Assembly (NCBI RefSeq): GCF_048544455.1
Contig: NC_133536.1
Coordinates: 23,128,152 to 23,192,151 of the forward strand
Source: Silene latifolia
Lineage: Eukaryota > Streptophyta > Magnoliopsida > Caryophyllales > Caryophyllaceae
Length of the DNA: 64,000 nucleotides
Reading direction: 5' to 3'
The position numbers were made by a program, and so were the translations under genes. A model generated the notes under the pieces. That model was not told the origin of the DNA and ran no database searches. It was given only the letters and a program-made list of their open reading frames with translations. This document shows positions 33,667 through 45,637 of the stretch, piece by piece (position 1 is the stretch's first letter; the number at the start of each line of letters is the position of its first letter).

Positions 33667-33805
33667 GGTAAATTCAAGCTTTTGGATCAAGTTTCGACGG
33701 AAATGGTTGGAATTTGAGAGAGAAATTGAGATTTTTGTGTTTCGAATAAATGAAATGAAACCCCTGTTTCATCGGGTTTTTACGCAAAAAAGACACGCCC
33801 AGCAA
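33667..33805 (-). promoter_or_regulatory. 5' leader and promoter region of antisense gene 2
   Basis: A CT-rich leader (TCTCAATTTCTCTCTCAAA on the minus strand) precedes the ATG. No TATAAATA box like that of antisense gene 1 was found; CATTTATTCG near 33750 is the nearest match. Confidence 0.4.
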
Positions 33806-33862
33806 TAGACGCAGCAGGTGCTGCGCCTCTTCCAAGGGACGCAGCTCTTGCTGCGCCTTTTC
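33806..33862. promoter_or_regulatory. Paired GC palindrome module upstream of antisense gene 2
   Basis: TGCTGCG cores at 33819 and 33849, spacing 30 bp. Its near edge is 140 bp upstream of ATG 33666, the same distance as for antisense gene 1. A lone half unit (GGTGCGCCTCTTCC) follows at 33931. Confidence 0.6.
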
Positions 33863-33931
33863 CTCAGCTTCCCGTCATACGAATTTTCAAAAATTCGTTA
33901 TGAGTTTGTTATTTTTGTGGGCCCATCCTTG

Positions 33932-34928
33932 GTGCGCCTCTTCCTTGATGCTACATCACGTATTTGGTCCGTTTGACTTATGTTCTGCGTCCAGATCCGC
34001 ATCCTCCAAGCCAGCAACAAATTATCGCCTTATTTTCTTACCCAAGACCTAGCTTGTCACAACGAGTATTCCTTCTTTGACAGGTGTTTCGACACGCCTT
34101 TATTCTGTTCCCCCAGCGAGAGTACACGGATAGACTTTCCCTCTCGAGACATGGAGATCAGTTCCCGATTAAGTTCCCCAACGAGAATCCACGACCGACA
34201 GTCACTTCCTCTCGAGACATGGAGATCAACATCGACCCCAAATTCTTCCGAAGTTTGTTTGAAGCTGAACACAAGCAGATTTCTCCCAGCAGTTCCAGAC
34301 TGTGTCCTACTGTCTTTCCCAAAATCATCGTTTTATTCCCCAGGCGAACATTCATATCTCTTAGGTAACCCTTTTCAGGATAAACCCTTCAGATATTTCA
34401 GAAACTTACCTTAATCTTTCAGACAACCCTTCAGATAATCCTTTATTTCTTTAGATAACCTTCAGATAATCCTTTCAGTGACTTTCATAGAACCCCTTTT
34501 CAGTTAAGTCTCCTTTCAGTCCTTTAGGGAGAGTTGTCCTTCAGCCTTTCCCTCAGTGAGAGATAGCCTTCAGAATTAGCCTTCAGAAATGTTAAGAAGT
34601 TTCTTCAGAATCCCTGTGACCCCTAATGCCTTCAGACACCAAGTAATCTTCAGACCAAAGAGTTTTGCCGAAGCGTCTTCAGTCCTGCTTCACCCAGGGG
34701 TATCTCAGGTATGGTCTCTTCTTATGGCTGGCGAGCCTCCTTACGTATTCTAATGGACTTTAAACGACCCTCCCCGATAGTCGACAGACTCTAAAATGTT
34801 CCCGACGACAGGTCCTTGGTTCAGACCTCTTAAGCCGCCTCGCGTCGCCATAGTCGTCAGGTACTCAGGTTGTAATCTTCGATTGACCTGATGGCTATAC
34901 TTTCACTTTCGCCTTGTCCAAGCCTCAG
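33932..34928 (+). repeat. 3' region with degenerate CTTTCAG repeats
   Basis: From about 34370 to 34690 the words CCTTCAG, CTTTCAG and TTCAGATAA recur every 15-30 bp, a loose tandem array. Two copies of CTCTCGAGACATGGAGATCA lie at about 34140-34225. Retand-type elements are known for tandem repeats near the 3' LTR; whether this is homologous is unknown. Confidence 0.55.
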
Positions 34929-34930
34929 TC

Positions 34931-34943
34931 AAAGTGGGGGCTC
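34931..34943 (+). other. Polypurine tract of the Tat-like element
   Basis: AAAGTGGGGGCTC directly precedes the 3' LTR, confirming plus orientation. Confidence 0.8.
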
Positions 34944-37370
34944 TGTAGACACCTCATTTCTGCACCTCCCGCAAACCACCCGGTGATGATTGGGCCGCAT
35001 GTTTGGTACGCGGAACGATTTGTGACAGTTCGTAAGTTTATCGTCAAATGATCGCTCAAAGATTTATGTCTACCTCTTAATTGTCATCTACGCGCCGATA
35101 CGGTCGTTTTGACAGTAATTAGAGTACATTTGGAGTCCGGGCCTAAAACCGTCTTCATTTTCTGACAGCCATTAAAATGCCGAGTCGGAATGTTCTGGAA
35201 TGTTCCGGATATTTCTATTCCATATATTATAAATCTTTTAATCTTTGGTAAACAATTTCCCGTAATATTCACACAAAATATTAAGGAAAACCAAATCATT
35301 CCGTTATTCCATAAACTAAACACGGAAATCTTTCTTCCGCAGGAGGAAACCACTTGGGCATAGACGCAGCAGGTGCTGCGCCTCTTCCAAGAGACGTAGT
35401 GGCTGCTGTGCCTCTTCCCAAGTCCTTTCCTGCGTATTTTTCGTATCTTTCCATATCTTTTCGAGATTCACTTCCAAAGTCTCTCCGAAAACCCTACTTC
35501 CTCCACGTGATTAGTATAAATAGAGACCTTCGGTCTCATATATTTCTCACGCGAGTGTCCGCCCTTCTCTTCTCCCTTTGCATTCTAGACCACGTTCTTA
35601 CTTTTTGGCGTCTACGTGGTTGAACTTTCGACCACGTAAGCTCGGATCCTTCTGAGTACCAGCCTCGTTTTGCATGACCGACCAATTTGACCAACTCCAC
35701 CATAATCAACTTTAATCAATCTTAATCGTTTTCCTCTTACGAGGGCACTTTCGTTACATTCGAGTCAAGCATCACTAAACGTTAACTTAGTTCATCTTGT
35801 TTCGTCAAACATGTAAGTCTGAGGGTGTAAATCTCTCTTTTATTTATTGTTCTTTATTTATCGTAATCATATTGTAAGGTTTATGTCGAAAGCACAATTA
35901 AAACCGATTTCTAAACCCCTTGTTTAAAACCCTTTTTTACGGATTATCAGAGGACAACCGTCGAGAAAGGACGCAGCAACTGCTGCGCCTCTTCGAAGGG
36001 ACGTAGTACCTGCTGCGCCTCTTCGTGAGGCTGCCGCAGTTCCTGCTTCCTTTCTTCTTCCTTCGTCTTTTGATAATTCGATTGTTTTTGTTTTGTTATT
36101 AATTGTTCTTTGTTCATTAACACGACAATTCTAAACATAATAATTCCAACATATAGCATATTATTAATAATTAATTCATCTCATTAATTCCCGACTTAAA
36201 TCCCAAGTAATTAATATTTGCGGGTTTTTGTCATTAAAGTCAAATTCGAGTTGTAGAAATTTGATTCATTCATATTGGGTTTCTGGAATTCGATCTTTGA
36301 TATATTCTCACCCGTTTATTATCATATTCATCATTAGTCCGTCATTAATTCATCATATTTAACCTAATTAATTTGTTTAGTTCTTATATTTGTTAATTAA
36401 TCCTCATTAATCTTGTAATAATTCGTATTAATCGTTTTCATCCATGTTTATCGTTTTCATGACCATCAATCATATGTAAATAACCTGTTAATCACTTCCA
36501 TCCGAGTAAATAATGCTAATCAATCATTAAAATCACCAATCAACATTAACGATTTGCAATTCCGGCTTCACAGCCAGAACTGAGCCAAGGAACGGACGCA
36601 GCAACCGCTGCGCCTCTTCCAGAGGGCGCAGCTATGCTGCGCCTGTTCCTGGTTGATTTCTGTCTCTGAACTTCCGTGTTGCTTTGATTTAGTTTTAGTT
36701 ACGTAATTAATTAACTATTATTCGTATTATCACCCTTAATTTCTGTTCGTTAATTCCTTTGTTTATTTATTTTTTTCTCAAATTATCCGTTTTAGATGTA
36801 TTTTCGACATAAATCACTAAAACCGATGTAATTATTGTAATTTTCATTATTGTAATTATTCTTTATTGTATTTATTGTATTTTTTGTATCACTTGTATGC
36901 CTTCACATGTAATCAATCTTAAATTCCACTTCGACTCAAATGCATGTGCTAATTACTTGTTAACCGACTTAGTCTAATCTTCACATGCTAGGATTAATCT
37001 GATGGATGTTGCATTGCATGCATATAATCGACAATATATCAAGTATAAACGATTTTCCCTAATCATTAGTAGAGGCCGCTATCGAGGCGGGCGGGATTAG
37101 GTGTTCGATCAAAAGAGCTTCCTAATACGTACCCTCACCCCTTACTCCAGATCTCTGTGAACATCCGTGTTCATTGGCATCCACGAGAGTCATTCTAGAC
37201 ATAAAATGCTAAGGGTAACGAGTTCTTGGTGTTCATGTCACTATTTTGTGTCTTGACATGACATGAGGTATTCGAACGGTTTCCAATTTTCCACAATAAA
37301 TTGGTGGCGACTCTACAAATGCAAACGCTTGTTCTCTCTCCCAAGCGCCCCCGTGGGCCCATTGTCCACA
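34944..37370 (+). repeat. 3' LTR (2427 bp) of the Tat-like element
   Basis: Same length as 19774-22200, with scattered substitutions, several of them C/T or G/A. Carries copies of all three palindrome modules and the TATA box (35511-35527). Confidence 0.95.
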
Positions 37371-37375
37371 ACTAG

Positions 37376-37655
37376 CACCTCTCATAGAGTCAAATTTGAT
37401 AGTTTGGTCCTGGTAGCAGGATACATTGAATGCGTAGAATAGCGATATGTTTTCTAAACGCCTAAAAACATATCTTAAACTAAATGCGAGACTCCAAGAT
37501 TTGACACGCAGGAAGTAGCTAGTCTTGGAGTACTAAATGAAACTAAAAACAGAAATGAAAATACATGAGTACAAATAAGAAATCTAAGGGCTCGAAGTGG
37601 AAGGACTACGCGCGCAATTTTTAGGGATTGTGCGCTACAACTGCGGCTCCATACA
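37376..37655 (-). repeat. 5' LTR of the gypsy element, second part
   Basis: Resumes with GCACCTCTCATAGAG after the ACTAG duplication and ends GGCTCCATACA, followed by the CATGG target duplication. Confidence 0.9.
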
Positions 37656-37660
37656 CATGG

Positions 37661-39885
37661 CCACACATGAGCTAACTCATGAACCCCCCCATTAAAAGTA
37701 CGCCTAATAAACAAAAACTTAACAGACTCAAAAGAAGCACATAAATCAAAAATGTCGTCATAGACAAGGAAAATATCACTGCGGCCTCTTCTAGTCATCT
37801 TCAAATCTTCAATCACATTCAGACAATCACTTTCGATTTCCACTCTTGATAAACCGTCCCGCTTCGCTTCACTCAGTCCCAAAATAATTCCTTCCGCTTC
37901 GAGGACTTGAGGATCCCGGACTTCTAGCCTCTGCATCGTCACCCCCCACCTCACTTTCCCCTCATCGTCCCTACACACGGCCTCTAACCCCATACCCATT
38001 CTTGCCACCATTCCCGCGTCAACATTAATGTTATTCCACCCTTGCCTCGGTCTTCTCCACCCACTAACTACCACACTCCCTTCACTATCCGTCTCATGCC
38101 TCGACTCCACACCCCCCATCTCCTCAATGAGCTCCCCTACTCTCCTTAACACATCCCTCACACCCACCCTTACACCCTCACAGATCATTCTATTTCTAGC
38201 TTCCCAAATTTCCCAACATCCAGTCATCAACACCACACATTCTTCCATACACGACTCCATAACTACCTCTCCCCACTCCCTCGCCTGCTCAAATCCGACT
38301 TCCTTCATTATCTCCAGTCCCAGCCCATCCCATACACCCATAACGCACTCACAATCCCGAAAAACTTGGAGACAAGTCTCCACATCGCATAAGCAAATTG
38401 GACAACCATCAGCTACTCCACTTAGTCTACGGGCTAAATTTCGTTTCGTAGCTATAGCGTCATTACAAAGTTGCCAGAAGAAAACCTTAATACAAGGGAG
38501 AATGGGTACCTTCCATAACTTATTCCAAAGCCACCTTTCACGAGAATAATCCGACTGCTCCACTAACTGATCATCTCAACCCCGAGCAAGAGCCCAATAC
38601 GCCTTCCTGACCGTGCAGCTACCTTCCTTCGTCAAATCCCAACAGCACTCGTCTGAAGGTCTATTATCACTAAGTCGTATGTTCATCACACGTTCAGCTT
38701 CAAAGGAAAGAAATAGTTTACTTAGCTCCTCACGATTCTATCTCATATCACATGGCATCACGAGGTCCGCCACCTTCATGTCAAATTCCGCATTCCCTCT
38801 AGGTGACAGAGTACACTTCGAATACGACCCTGGGATCCACGGGTCAATCCATACTCTCGTCTCTCTGCCATCCCCAATACGTTTCCTTGCTTCTAGCTTA
38901 ATGACATCCCTAGTCTCCCATATACTCCGCCACGTATAGCTTGGATTAGGCCCTAAATCAGCTTCCATAAACTCCTTTTTTGGAAATATTTTCCTTTCAA
39001 AATTCGTGTCAACAGAGCATCACCATCGGTCATAAGTCGCCAACTCTGCTTCTCCAAAAAGGCCCGATTAAACTTATTGAAATCTCGAAATCCCAGACCA
39101 TCTTTATCCTTCGGTTTGCAAAGCTTGTCCCAGGCTAGCCACGCCATCTTTCTTTTCTCTCCTTCCGAGCCCCACCAAAATTTTGAAACCATAGCTCGTA
39201 GAACATCACAAAAGTTAGCAGGTAAGTTAAACACACTCATCGCATATGTCGGTATTGATTGGGCCATGACCTTTATCAGAATCTTCCGATCCGCCTTACT
39301 GAGTAACATTCCCCGCCAACCCTGTAATTTTTTACTAAGCTTGTCCCTAATTACACATGTGACCATCTATTTCGAGTGTCCGACCACCGTAGGCAAACCT
39401 AAATACTTCTCTAGGACATCAATAACCTGCACCCCGAGCACCTCAGCCACCCTATTACGCCTCTCAACCCTTGTACCTTTGCTAAAAGAGATCGTCGTTT
39501 TATCGTAATTAACCATTTGACCGGATGCTAACTCATACTCATGGAAAATAGCCTTTAATTTCAGTGCCTCAGACTCATTAGCTTTCACGAAAAAATATTG
39601 TCATCAGGAAAGAGTAAATTAGAAATAACCGGGGCCATTGGAGCAATTCGGATACCATGTAAAGAGTTATTCTCCACAGCTCGTCTAAGTAAACTAGACA
39701 ACACTTCTGCACATAAGATAAATAAATAAGGCGAGATGGGATCCCCTTAACGCAGGCCTCTAGTCGGCCTAAACACCTCAGACGTAGAACCATTCACTAA
39801 CACTTCATAACTTACTGACTACGCACACTCCATCACTCGTCCTACCCATAAAGCATCGAACCCCATACACCGAAACAAAGATAGA
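37661..39885 (-). pseudogene. LINE (L1-type) ORF2: RT end, zf-RVT and RNase H, 5'-truncated
   Basis: Minus frames give, in order: the RT catalytic region with GDPxSPYLFILCAE and LLFPDD (where FADD is usual), GLPTVVGHSK, the thumb region LQGWRGMLLSKADRKILIK, a zf-RVT stretch (LWNKLWKVPILPCIKVFFWQL, CPICLCDVET) and RNase H (WNNINVDAGM, LEAEGIILGLSEA, IESDCLNVIEDL). The RNase H end continues at 14376 beyond the gypsy element. Several stops and frame changes lie between 38560 and 39800. The endonuclease and most of RT are missing, typical of 5' truncation during target-primed reverse transcription. Confidence 0.85.
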
Positions 39886-39994
39886 AAAAACAAAAGTACA
39901 ATACTTATCAAAAGATTGAACTTTGTTACATAAAGAAATTAACCAACCAACCAACAACAGTAAACATGAATCAAATCATGTTTATACTTTATAT
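39886..39994. other. Short flank between LINE and GRAS pseudogene
   Basis: AT-rich, non-coding; probably the 3' flank of the GRAS gene. Confidence 0.5.
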
Positions 39995-40101
39995 TTACAA
40001 TAAATAAGGCCTCCAAAAAGAAAGTGCAAAAAATATTCTACCTTTCCAACCTTGCAACATCTAATTTTTATCTTCGTCAACCAAAAAATCACCATGGTAA
40101 T

Positions 40102-40279
40102 TGAAAGATGTTATGCTTGCTTTCATTGATGTTAATCAGTGAGTATAAATACAAAGATGAGAGGAGATATTTCCTCCTAAATTACATGAGAACATATCTT
40201 AAACTACCTAATTATATGCTACAAATTAGGGAAGATAATATGTGCATATTTGACTGAATATATACAATATATTCCAACA
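40102..40279 (-). repeat. 3' LTR (178 bp) of copia A
   Basis: TGAAAGATG...ATTCCAACA on the plus strand; partner at 52411-52588. Confidence 0.95.
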
Positions 40280-40319
40280 CTCCCCCTTAGTCGAACCGGG
40301 AGGAAGTCGGACGCTTAGA

Positions 40320-41773
40320 CTAGAGCGAAAATCTGTAAAAAGAACCAAAGGGAGCCCCTTCGTAAAGATATCGGCTATTTGAGACCGAGTAGGAACATGA
40401 TGAACCCGTACGTCGCCTTTAGAGACTTTTTCACGAACAAAATGGATGTCGATTTCAATGTGTTTCGTTCGTTGATGCTGTACGAGATTGCTAGCAAGAT
40501 AGATAGCGCTGACATTGTCACAATAGACAATAGTTGCCTTACGCAACGAGCGATGAAGCTCGAGAAGTAAATTGCGCAGCCAACAAGATTCCGACATGAC
40601 ATTGGCTACCCCACGATATTCAGCCTCGGCGCTTGAACGTGATATAGTGGGTTGCCGTTTAGAAGCCCATGAGACAAAGTTGTCCCCCAAAAAAACACAA
40701 TAACCACTGCTAAACCTACGAGTGTTGGGACACCCCGCCCAATCAGCATCGGTGTAAGTGGTGAGAGTTGTTGGTGATGACTTAGTTAACCATAAACCGT
40801 GTCGTAAAGTACCTTGCACATAACGTAAAATCCTCTTCAGTGCATTCATGTGAACTTCCATAGGATTATGCATGAACAAACAAACTACGATAAAGAGTAG
40901 GATCACTAAACAGAGGACTAACCGTGGAACTGAGCTTCGGTTTAGTGTCTACCGGAGTTGAAGAAGCTTTGCAATTCGACATACCAGCCCGTTCAATAAT
41001 ATCCGCAGCATATTTATGTTGAGATAAGAAAATACCCGTATCATACCGAGTAACTCCAATTCCCAAAAAATAACTAATAGGACCAAGGTCTTTCATAGCA
41101 AATTCATGTCCAAGCCGTGACATGATTTCCCGACGAAGTAGCTCGGAAGAGGAGGTCAATAAAATATCATCAATATAGAGCAAGATGAATGCCGAATTAC
41201 CCTTACTGTCTCGGTAAATAAAGAGAGAATTGTCACACTTACTATGCACAAAGCCGAGTTGATGAACAAACTTAGCAAAATGATTATACCACGCTCTTGG
41301 CGCTTGCTTGAGCCCATAAAGAGATTTCCGAAGCAAACATACGTGATCCGGAAAGCGTTTGTCGCGATACCCAATTGGCTGGTGCATGTATACAGTCTCC
41401 TTTAATTCCCCATGTAAGAAGGTATTTTTTACATCTAATTGACGAATGGACCACCCATGAGATAAAGCAATGGATAATACCGTACGAATAGTTGCGGGTT
41501 TGACAACCGGGCTAAAAGTCTCTCCACAATCGACTCCTGCTTGCTGCGTTTTCCCGTCACCTACAAGACGAGCTTTGTGCCTTTCAAAAGAACCATCAGA
41601 TTTTACTTTATGACGAAAAATCCACATAGACCGTATTATATTCCCATGAGCAGGACGCGGAACAAGATCCCAAGTTTTATTACTAATCAAAGCATTAAAC
41701 TCGTCATCCATTGCCAGTTTCCAATTATGATCACGGAGGGCTATTAACGGGCTTTTGGGCAGGGGTGATATGG
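40320..41773 (-). pseudogene. copia A reverse transcriptase and RNase H
   Basis: RT (41711-40866) shows KTWDLVPRP, RHKARLVGDGKTQQAGVD, LDVKNTFLHGEL, YGLKQAPRAWY and catalytic YIDD (ILLYIDDILLTS). RNase H (from about 40900) shows TYTDADWAGC, SRSSAEAEYR, CDNVSAIYLA and QIADIFTKGL. Frames change between integrase and RT (about 41712-41773) and again at the RT/RNase H join (about 40880), so no full polyprotein can be made. Confidence 0.9.
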
Positions 41774-43654
41774 CTACGGATGTGTGAAGACTGACAATAT
41801 TTTTCGGTTTGCGTATGCCATGGTCACCTCTAGTAACAGCCTTTGTGCTAATTGGAATGTTGCGAGATGGGGGTGCGGTACGAGTGGTGTTCGGAATAGG
41901 TATGGGGGTGCGGTACGAGTGGTGTTCGGAATAGGTGTAGCTGGTGGTATATTGTGGGGCACATGGTCGGTGGTAGGTGTGGGAAATACCGTAGAAGAAG
42001 GTGACACGGGTTGTGGAGTGGATATGGGCAGTGTATCGGGGGACCGGGTAATGTAATCAATGATATAGGGGGAGACATCATCACTAAGGAAATCGTAGGT
42101 GGTTGGGTCGGGTGGGTTGGTTTTAGCGAAAGGGAAAACACTTTCATCAAAACGAACGTGTCGACTTATTATGATTCTATTAGTTTGACGGTCAAAGCAC
42201 TTATAACCTAGATATTGGTCCGGGAAACCTAAAAACACGCATGGTAAGGAACGAGCTTGAAGCTTGTTAATTTGGGTCGAGGGAATTAGGGGATAACAAA
42301 GACACCCGAATACTCTAATATGAGAGTAAGACGGGTTTTTGTTATACAACATATGAAGAGGGGTTAAAAGACTCAATTGTTTGTTTGGTAAAACATTAAG
42401 CAAATATGTCGTCATAGCAAGAGCATGATGCCAAAAGCTAGCGGGAATAGACGCATGAAGAAGTAAGGTTCGATTTATGTTATTAATTGATCTAATTTTT
42501 CTCTCAGCCTTGCCATTTTGTGGAGATGTATGAGGACACGAGAAACGAAAAGTTAGACCATTGGACGCACAGAATTCAGTGAAAGTAGCATTATCGAACT
42601 CTTTTCCATTGTCACATTGAATCGTTTTTATACTTCTTTCAAATTGGGTCTTAATAAAATTGTGGAATTTGACGAAAACAGCAAATACTTGGGACTTTTT
42701 GGCCAATGGAAAAGTCCATAAATAATTTGTAAAATCGTCAAGAAGCACTAAATAATATCGATGACCTGCAGAACTTAAAACAGGAGAGGTCCATAAATCG
42801 CTATGAATTATATCAAAGGGCATAGTAGTTCTTGTAGTTGACGGAACAAAAAGTTGCTTGATATGTTTACCAATAGAACAAGAATGAAAAATTGTCTTTT
42901 TATTGCTAGAATTACAATTTATCAAATTTTTGAGCCTAAGAGAATTAAAAATAACATCGCCAGGGTGTCCAAGACGATCATGTCATATTGTGGACTCGAG
43001 AGCAGCAAAAGCGGCATGAGGTTGGACTTTATTCGTGAGAGTTATAGGATACATCCCCGTCTTGTAATCCTTCACACAAAATCCAAATGGGTCAAACTCA
43101 ATTGTCACAAAATTGCCAGTCGTAAACTTCCTAACTGATACTAAATTTTTGACTATTTGGGGTGCATAAAGAATATTTCGAAGAGACAAGGGTGGATGCG
43201 GTTTGGGTAAAATGGTTTTACCGGTACCATAAATCGGGATTGATTGGCCATTTCCGACAAGAATCGAATTATTAATGCTCGAATTAGTAAAAGACGAGAG
43301 ATTACCTGTAGTCGACCTCATGTGGGAAGTAGCTCCAGTATCCATATACCACGGGTCAGGAGGAGTGAGCCCAAGGGTATACATGGCCGCCTCAATATCC
43401 GTTTGCGACGGAGGCGATTCAGCCGTGTAAGCTTGTGGCTGAGGTGTAGGAGGACGAAAACCAGGAGGCCTGCTCCATGGAGCAGTAGGGTAAGGACACG
43501 GTTGGCAGGCCCATGGAGAGGGTCCCCAAGGCCAACCACCAAAACCGCCATAGCCACCACCATACGCTGCTGCCTGCCATGGATTTGAAGGCATCGCTAT
43601 TTTAGGAACTGAGGGCTGAGAAGACGGTGCAGCCTCTGGTGTCGCACCTTGTTT
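41774..43654 (-). pseudogene. copia A protease and integrase
   Basis: Protease motif WYMDTGATSHM (about 43345) follows a Pro/Gly-rich linker. A TGA at 42983-42985 replaces the Trp expected before HDRLGHPGD, the start of the pre-integrase zinc region. The integrase core has FDIIHSDLW, QCDNGKEFDN and PQNGKAERKIR, giving the D-D-E triad. Downstream are FLGF and HVRFDES. A 3-fold near repeat of about 35 bp (42050-41870) duplicates the Pro/Thr-rich linker (NTRTAPPY-like). Confidence 0.88.
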
Positions 43655-43659
43655 GCCTT
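43655..43659. other. Target-site duplication GCCTT of the nested LTR element
   Basis: GCCTT here and at 51512-51516 flank the nested element exactly. Confidence 0.9.
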
Positions 43660-44972
43660 TGTGACACCCCCATATACCGAGGAGCCTTAACCAGACCTTC
43701 CTTAGCATATAAGGGCATCACCATCTCGGTTACCCGAGGTAAGTAATCATCAAAAGTCGATAGAAGAACAATTACAGTTATTCTACAAGTGTTACAGCCA
43801 AACTACTAAATAAAGATACAACTCATCAACTATATACTACTTCTGTCATAACTCGTGAGGACTCATCCCATCCAGGACTCCAGCAACCATCCAAGACAAC
43901 ACCTGCTAAAATGGACTGCTCACCATAAGGGATCACGGCAGACATATAAAACAAACAAGACAACCACACAAGGTCAGTAACTGAGGCAAGACACAACAAT
44001 CAATCATCAACATACTACAAACACAATCAAACACACACACAGTCACAACCACTCCAACCAATCTCCGTCACCGACTGTCCACTAGACCAGCCCTGCCAGT
44101 GGGGGACCGCAGCCGTACCCACCAAATCCCCGCTCATCATACCGAGCGATAAACCCTGTCCCATTAATGTGCACATCCCCTCCCGTGACGGGTTCCATGG
44201 AGGGTGAAACTAGGGCATGAAGCCACTCCCGCAAGTGACTCCACTCAGCCGAGGACGCACCTCGAGAACCACAGACAATTAGTCACAAACAGCTGTATCA
44301 CAACAACGACGACTACAACAACAACAACAACAACAACCACAACAACGATAACAACAATCAATAACAACAACCGACACTCTAACCAACCAACAGAGACTGA
44401 GTAGGCGAACCTACCTTTAGCCAAAAGCAGCGATTCCTCGATCAACCATACGACATCAACAAAGCAAACAATTCCTATACAAACAGTATACAAGCCTATT
44501 ACTACTAACACAACCCTACAAGGAACAACAAAGACAAAGATGATGATGATGACATACCTACACATCCTAGATCGGCGTTAAGACTGGTACCCGACTCAAG
44601 CAACCCATCCACAAGGCACTAGCATCCTCAAAGGCTCCCATGGAAGGAATTAAGGTGAAGGGAAAGGAAGGAGGCGACATCTAGGTCTGAAGGAAGGAGG
44701 CAGAAATGATTTACGATTTCTCAAAACACGATTATAAACCCTCGCTGAAAATACGCTACTCGATCGAGTAACTAATGTACTCGATCGAGTGGCCCCTACT
44801 CGATCGAGTACCCAAGCTACTCAATCGAGTAACCTCTACTTTATCAAGTACCACTAAAATCTAAAGGCAACCATGGCACTAGGTAACTCTGGCACACATC
44901 ACTAAGGGCTATTACCTGCTCTGAAGGTCGGTCAACGTTGGTCAACGGGTCCCTAAATGGATGGGTATTACA
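43660..44972 (-). repeat. 3' LTR of the nested element
   Basis: Contains an (ACA/CAA)n microsatellite (44298-44350) and, near the transcriptional start side, five TCGATCGA-type palindromes. It holds one more palindrome unit than the partner LTR. Confidence 0.92.
44759..44848. promoter_or_regulatory. CTCGATCGAG array, five units, spacing 21-19-21-19 (LTR)
   Basis: Units start at 44759, 44780, 44799, 44820 and 44839; the last two are mutated (CTCAATCGAG, CTTTATCAAG). It lies 124-214 bp inside the LTR from its transcriptional 5' end, i.e. in U3. Confidence 0.6.
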
Positions 44973-44989
44973 GTTTTCCCCCCTTAAAA

Positions 44990-45565
44990 AGAACTTCGTC
45001 CCCGAAGTTCAACTCATCCTCCCCCCACCCATAAGACAAGGAACCAAGGTCGACATCACTGTTCTCCCGACACAAGTCACTATTCTCTAGAAGCATTACC
45101 CCACTACGTCATCATCATCATGTCTGACACACCACATACACCAACTTCTATAACCCACAACTTGAATTACCAACTCACAACATGTACCAACACGACCAAC
45201 GACTATACTATTACTCCAAGCATTTAGCCACGCAACTACGAGATTATACTTTCACTTGCACACAACTACCAACATCAAGCATGTCACACAACGATCCTAT
45301 TGCACTGCGTGATTCAAACATTTTATTACCGTTCTCGACATACTTATCTCTTTATGACTATCTTGTCATTGTAAATTACTCAACTTTTACTTAAACATAC
45401 AAATTACTCATCAAACGATTAAAACAATTACAACTTCATGCTAGCAATATAACCGGGATAATATAAAACATTACAAACATGCAACAAAATTATTATAATA
45501 TCGGTCTTTTTATTTTGCGACATTATTCTTCCCCTCTAAAAGGAACTTCGTCCCCGAAGTTCACC
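44990..45565 (-). repeat. Two copies of a 20-bp hairpin beside pyrimidine tracts
   Basis: GAACTTCGTCCCCGAAGTTC occurs at about 44992-45011 and again at about 45543-45562. Each copy follows a pyrimidine tract (TTTTCCCCCCTT and TTCTTCCCCTCT). The first is at the polypurine tract of the element; the second looks like a duplicate of that region. The stem is 8 bp. Other sequence between them is AT-rich without coding signal. Confidence 0.6.
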
Positions 45566-45637
45566 ATCAAACAATTTTCCTATACGTAAAGCACCTTGTC
45601 GACATTACTCACTAATCACGACGAACATAGTCTTATA

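Larger units (their letters stand above)
19774..37370 (+). mobile_element. Tat/Retand-like Ty3/gypsy element, 17.6 kb
   Basis: Two 2427-bp LTRs (19774-22200, 34944-37370) enclose 12.7 kb. The 5-bp duplication ACTAG (19769-19773, 37371-37375) flanks it, so it inserted into the LTR of the older gypsy element. Its pol has a second, archaeal-type RNase H domain after the normal one, which marks the Tat clade. The 3' third of the internal region holds two spliced genes on the opposite strand. I see no aspartic protease motif between gag and RT. The sense genes carry several stops while the antisense genes are nearly clean. Confidence 0.92.
14377..37655 (-). mobile_element. Ty3/gypsy element (chromovirus-like) inserted in the LINE and split by a Tat element
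   Basis: The left LTR (14377-14917) and the split right LTR (19514-19773 plus 37376-37655) are bounded by the 5-bp target duplication CATGG (14372-14376 and 37656-37660). A polypurine tract lies at 14918-14930 and an initiator-Met primer site at 19502-19513, both in minus orientation. Without the nested Tat element it is about 5.7 kb. Gag, protease, RT, RNase H and integrase are all recognisable in the usual order, with many stops and frameshifts, so it is dead. Confidence 0.9.

Noticed and set aside
38028-38549. Ser/Thr-rich 173-codon plus-strand frame
   Set aside because: Opposite the LINE RNase H region; complement of the real domain.
14149-39885. Target-site duplication for the LINE
   Set aside because: Sequences beyond the T tract at 14149 and beyond 39885 do not match; the 5' end is truncated and its exact base is uncertain.
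44204-44565. Thr- and Val-rich open frames over the (ACA)n tract, repeated at 50778-51123
   Set aside because: Microsatellite translation inside LTRs.
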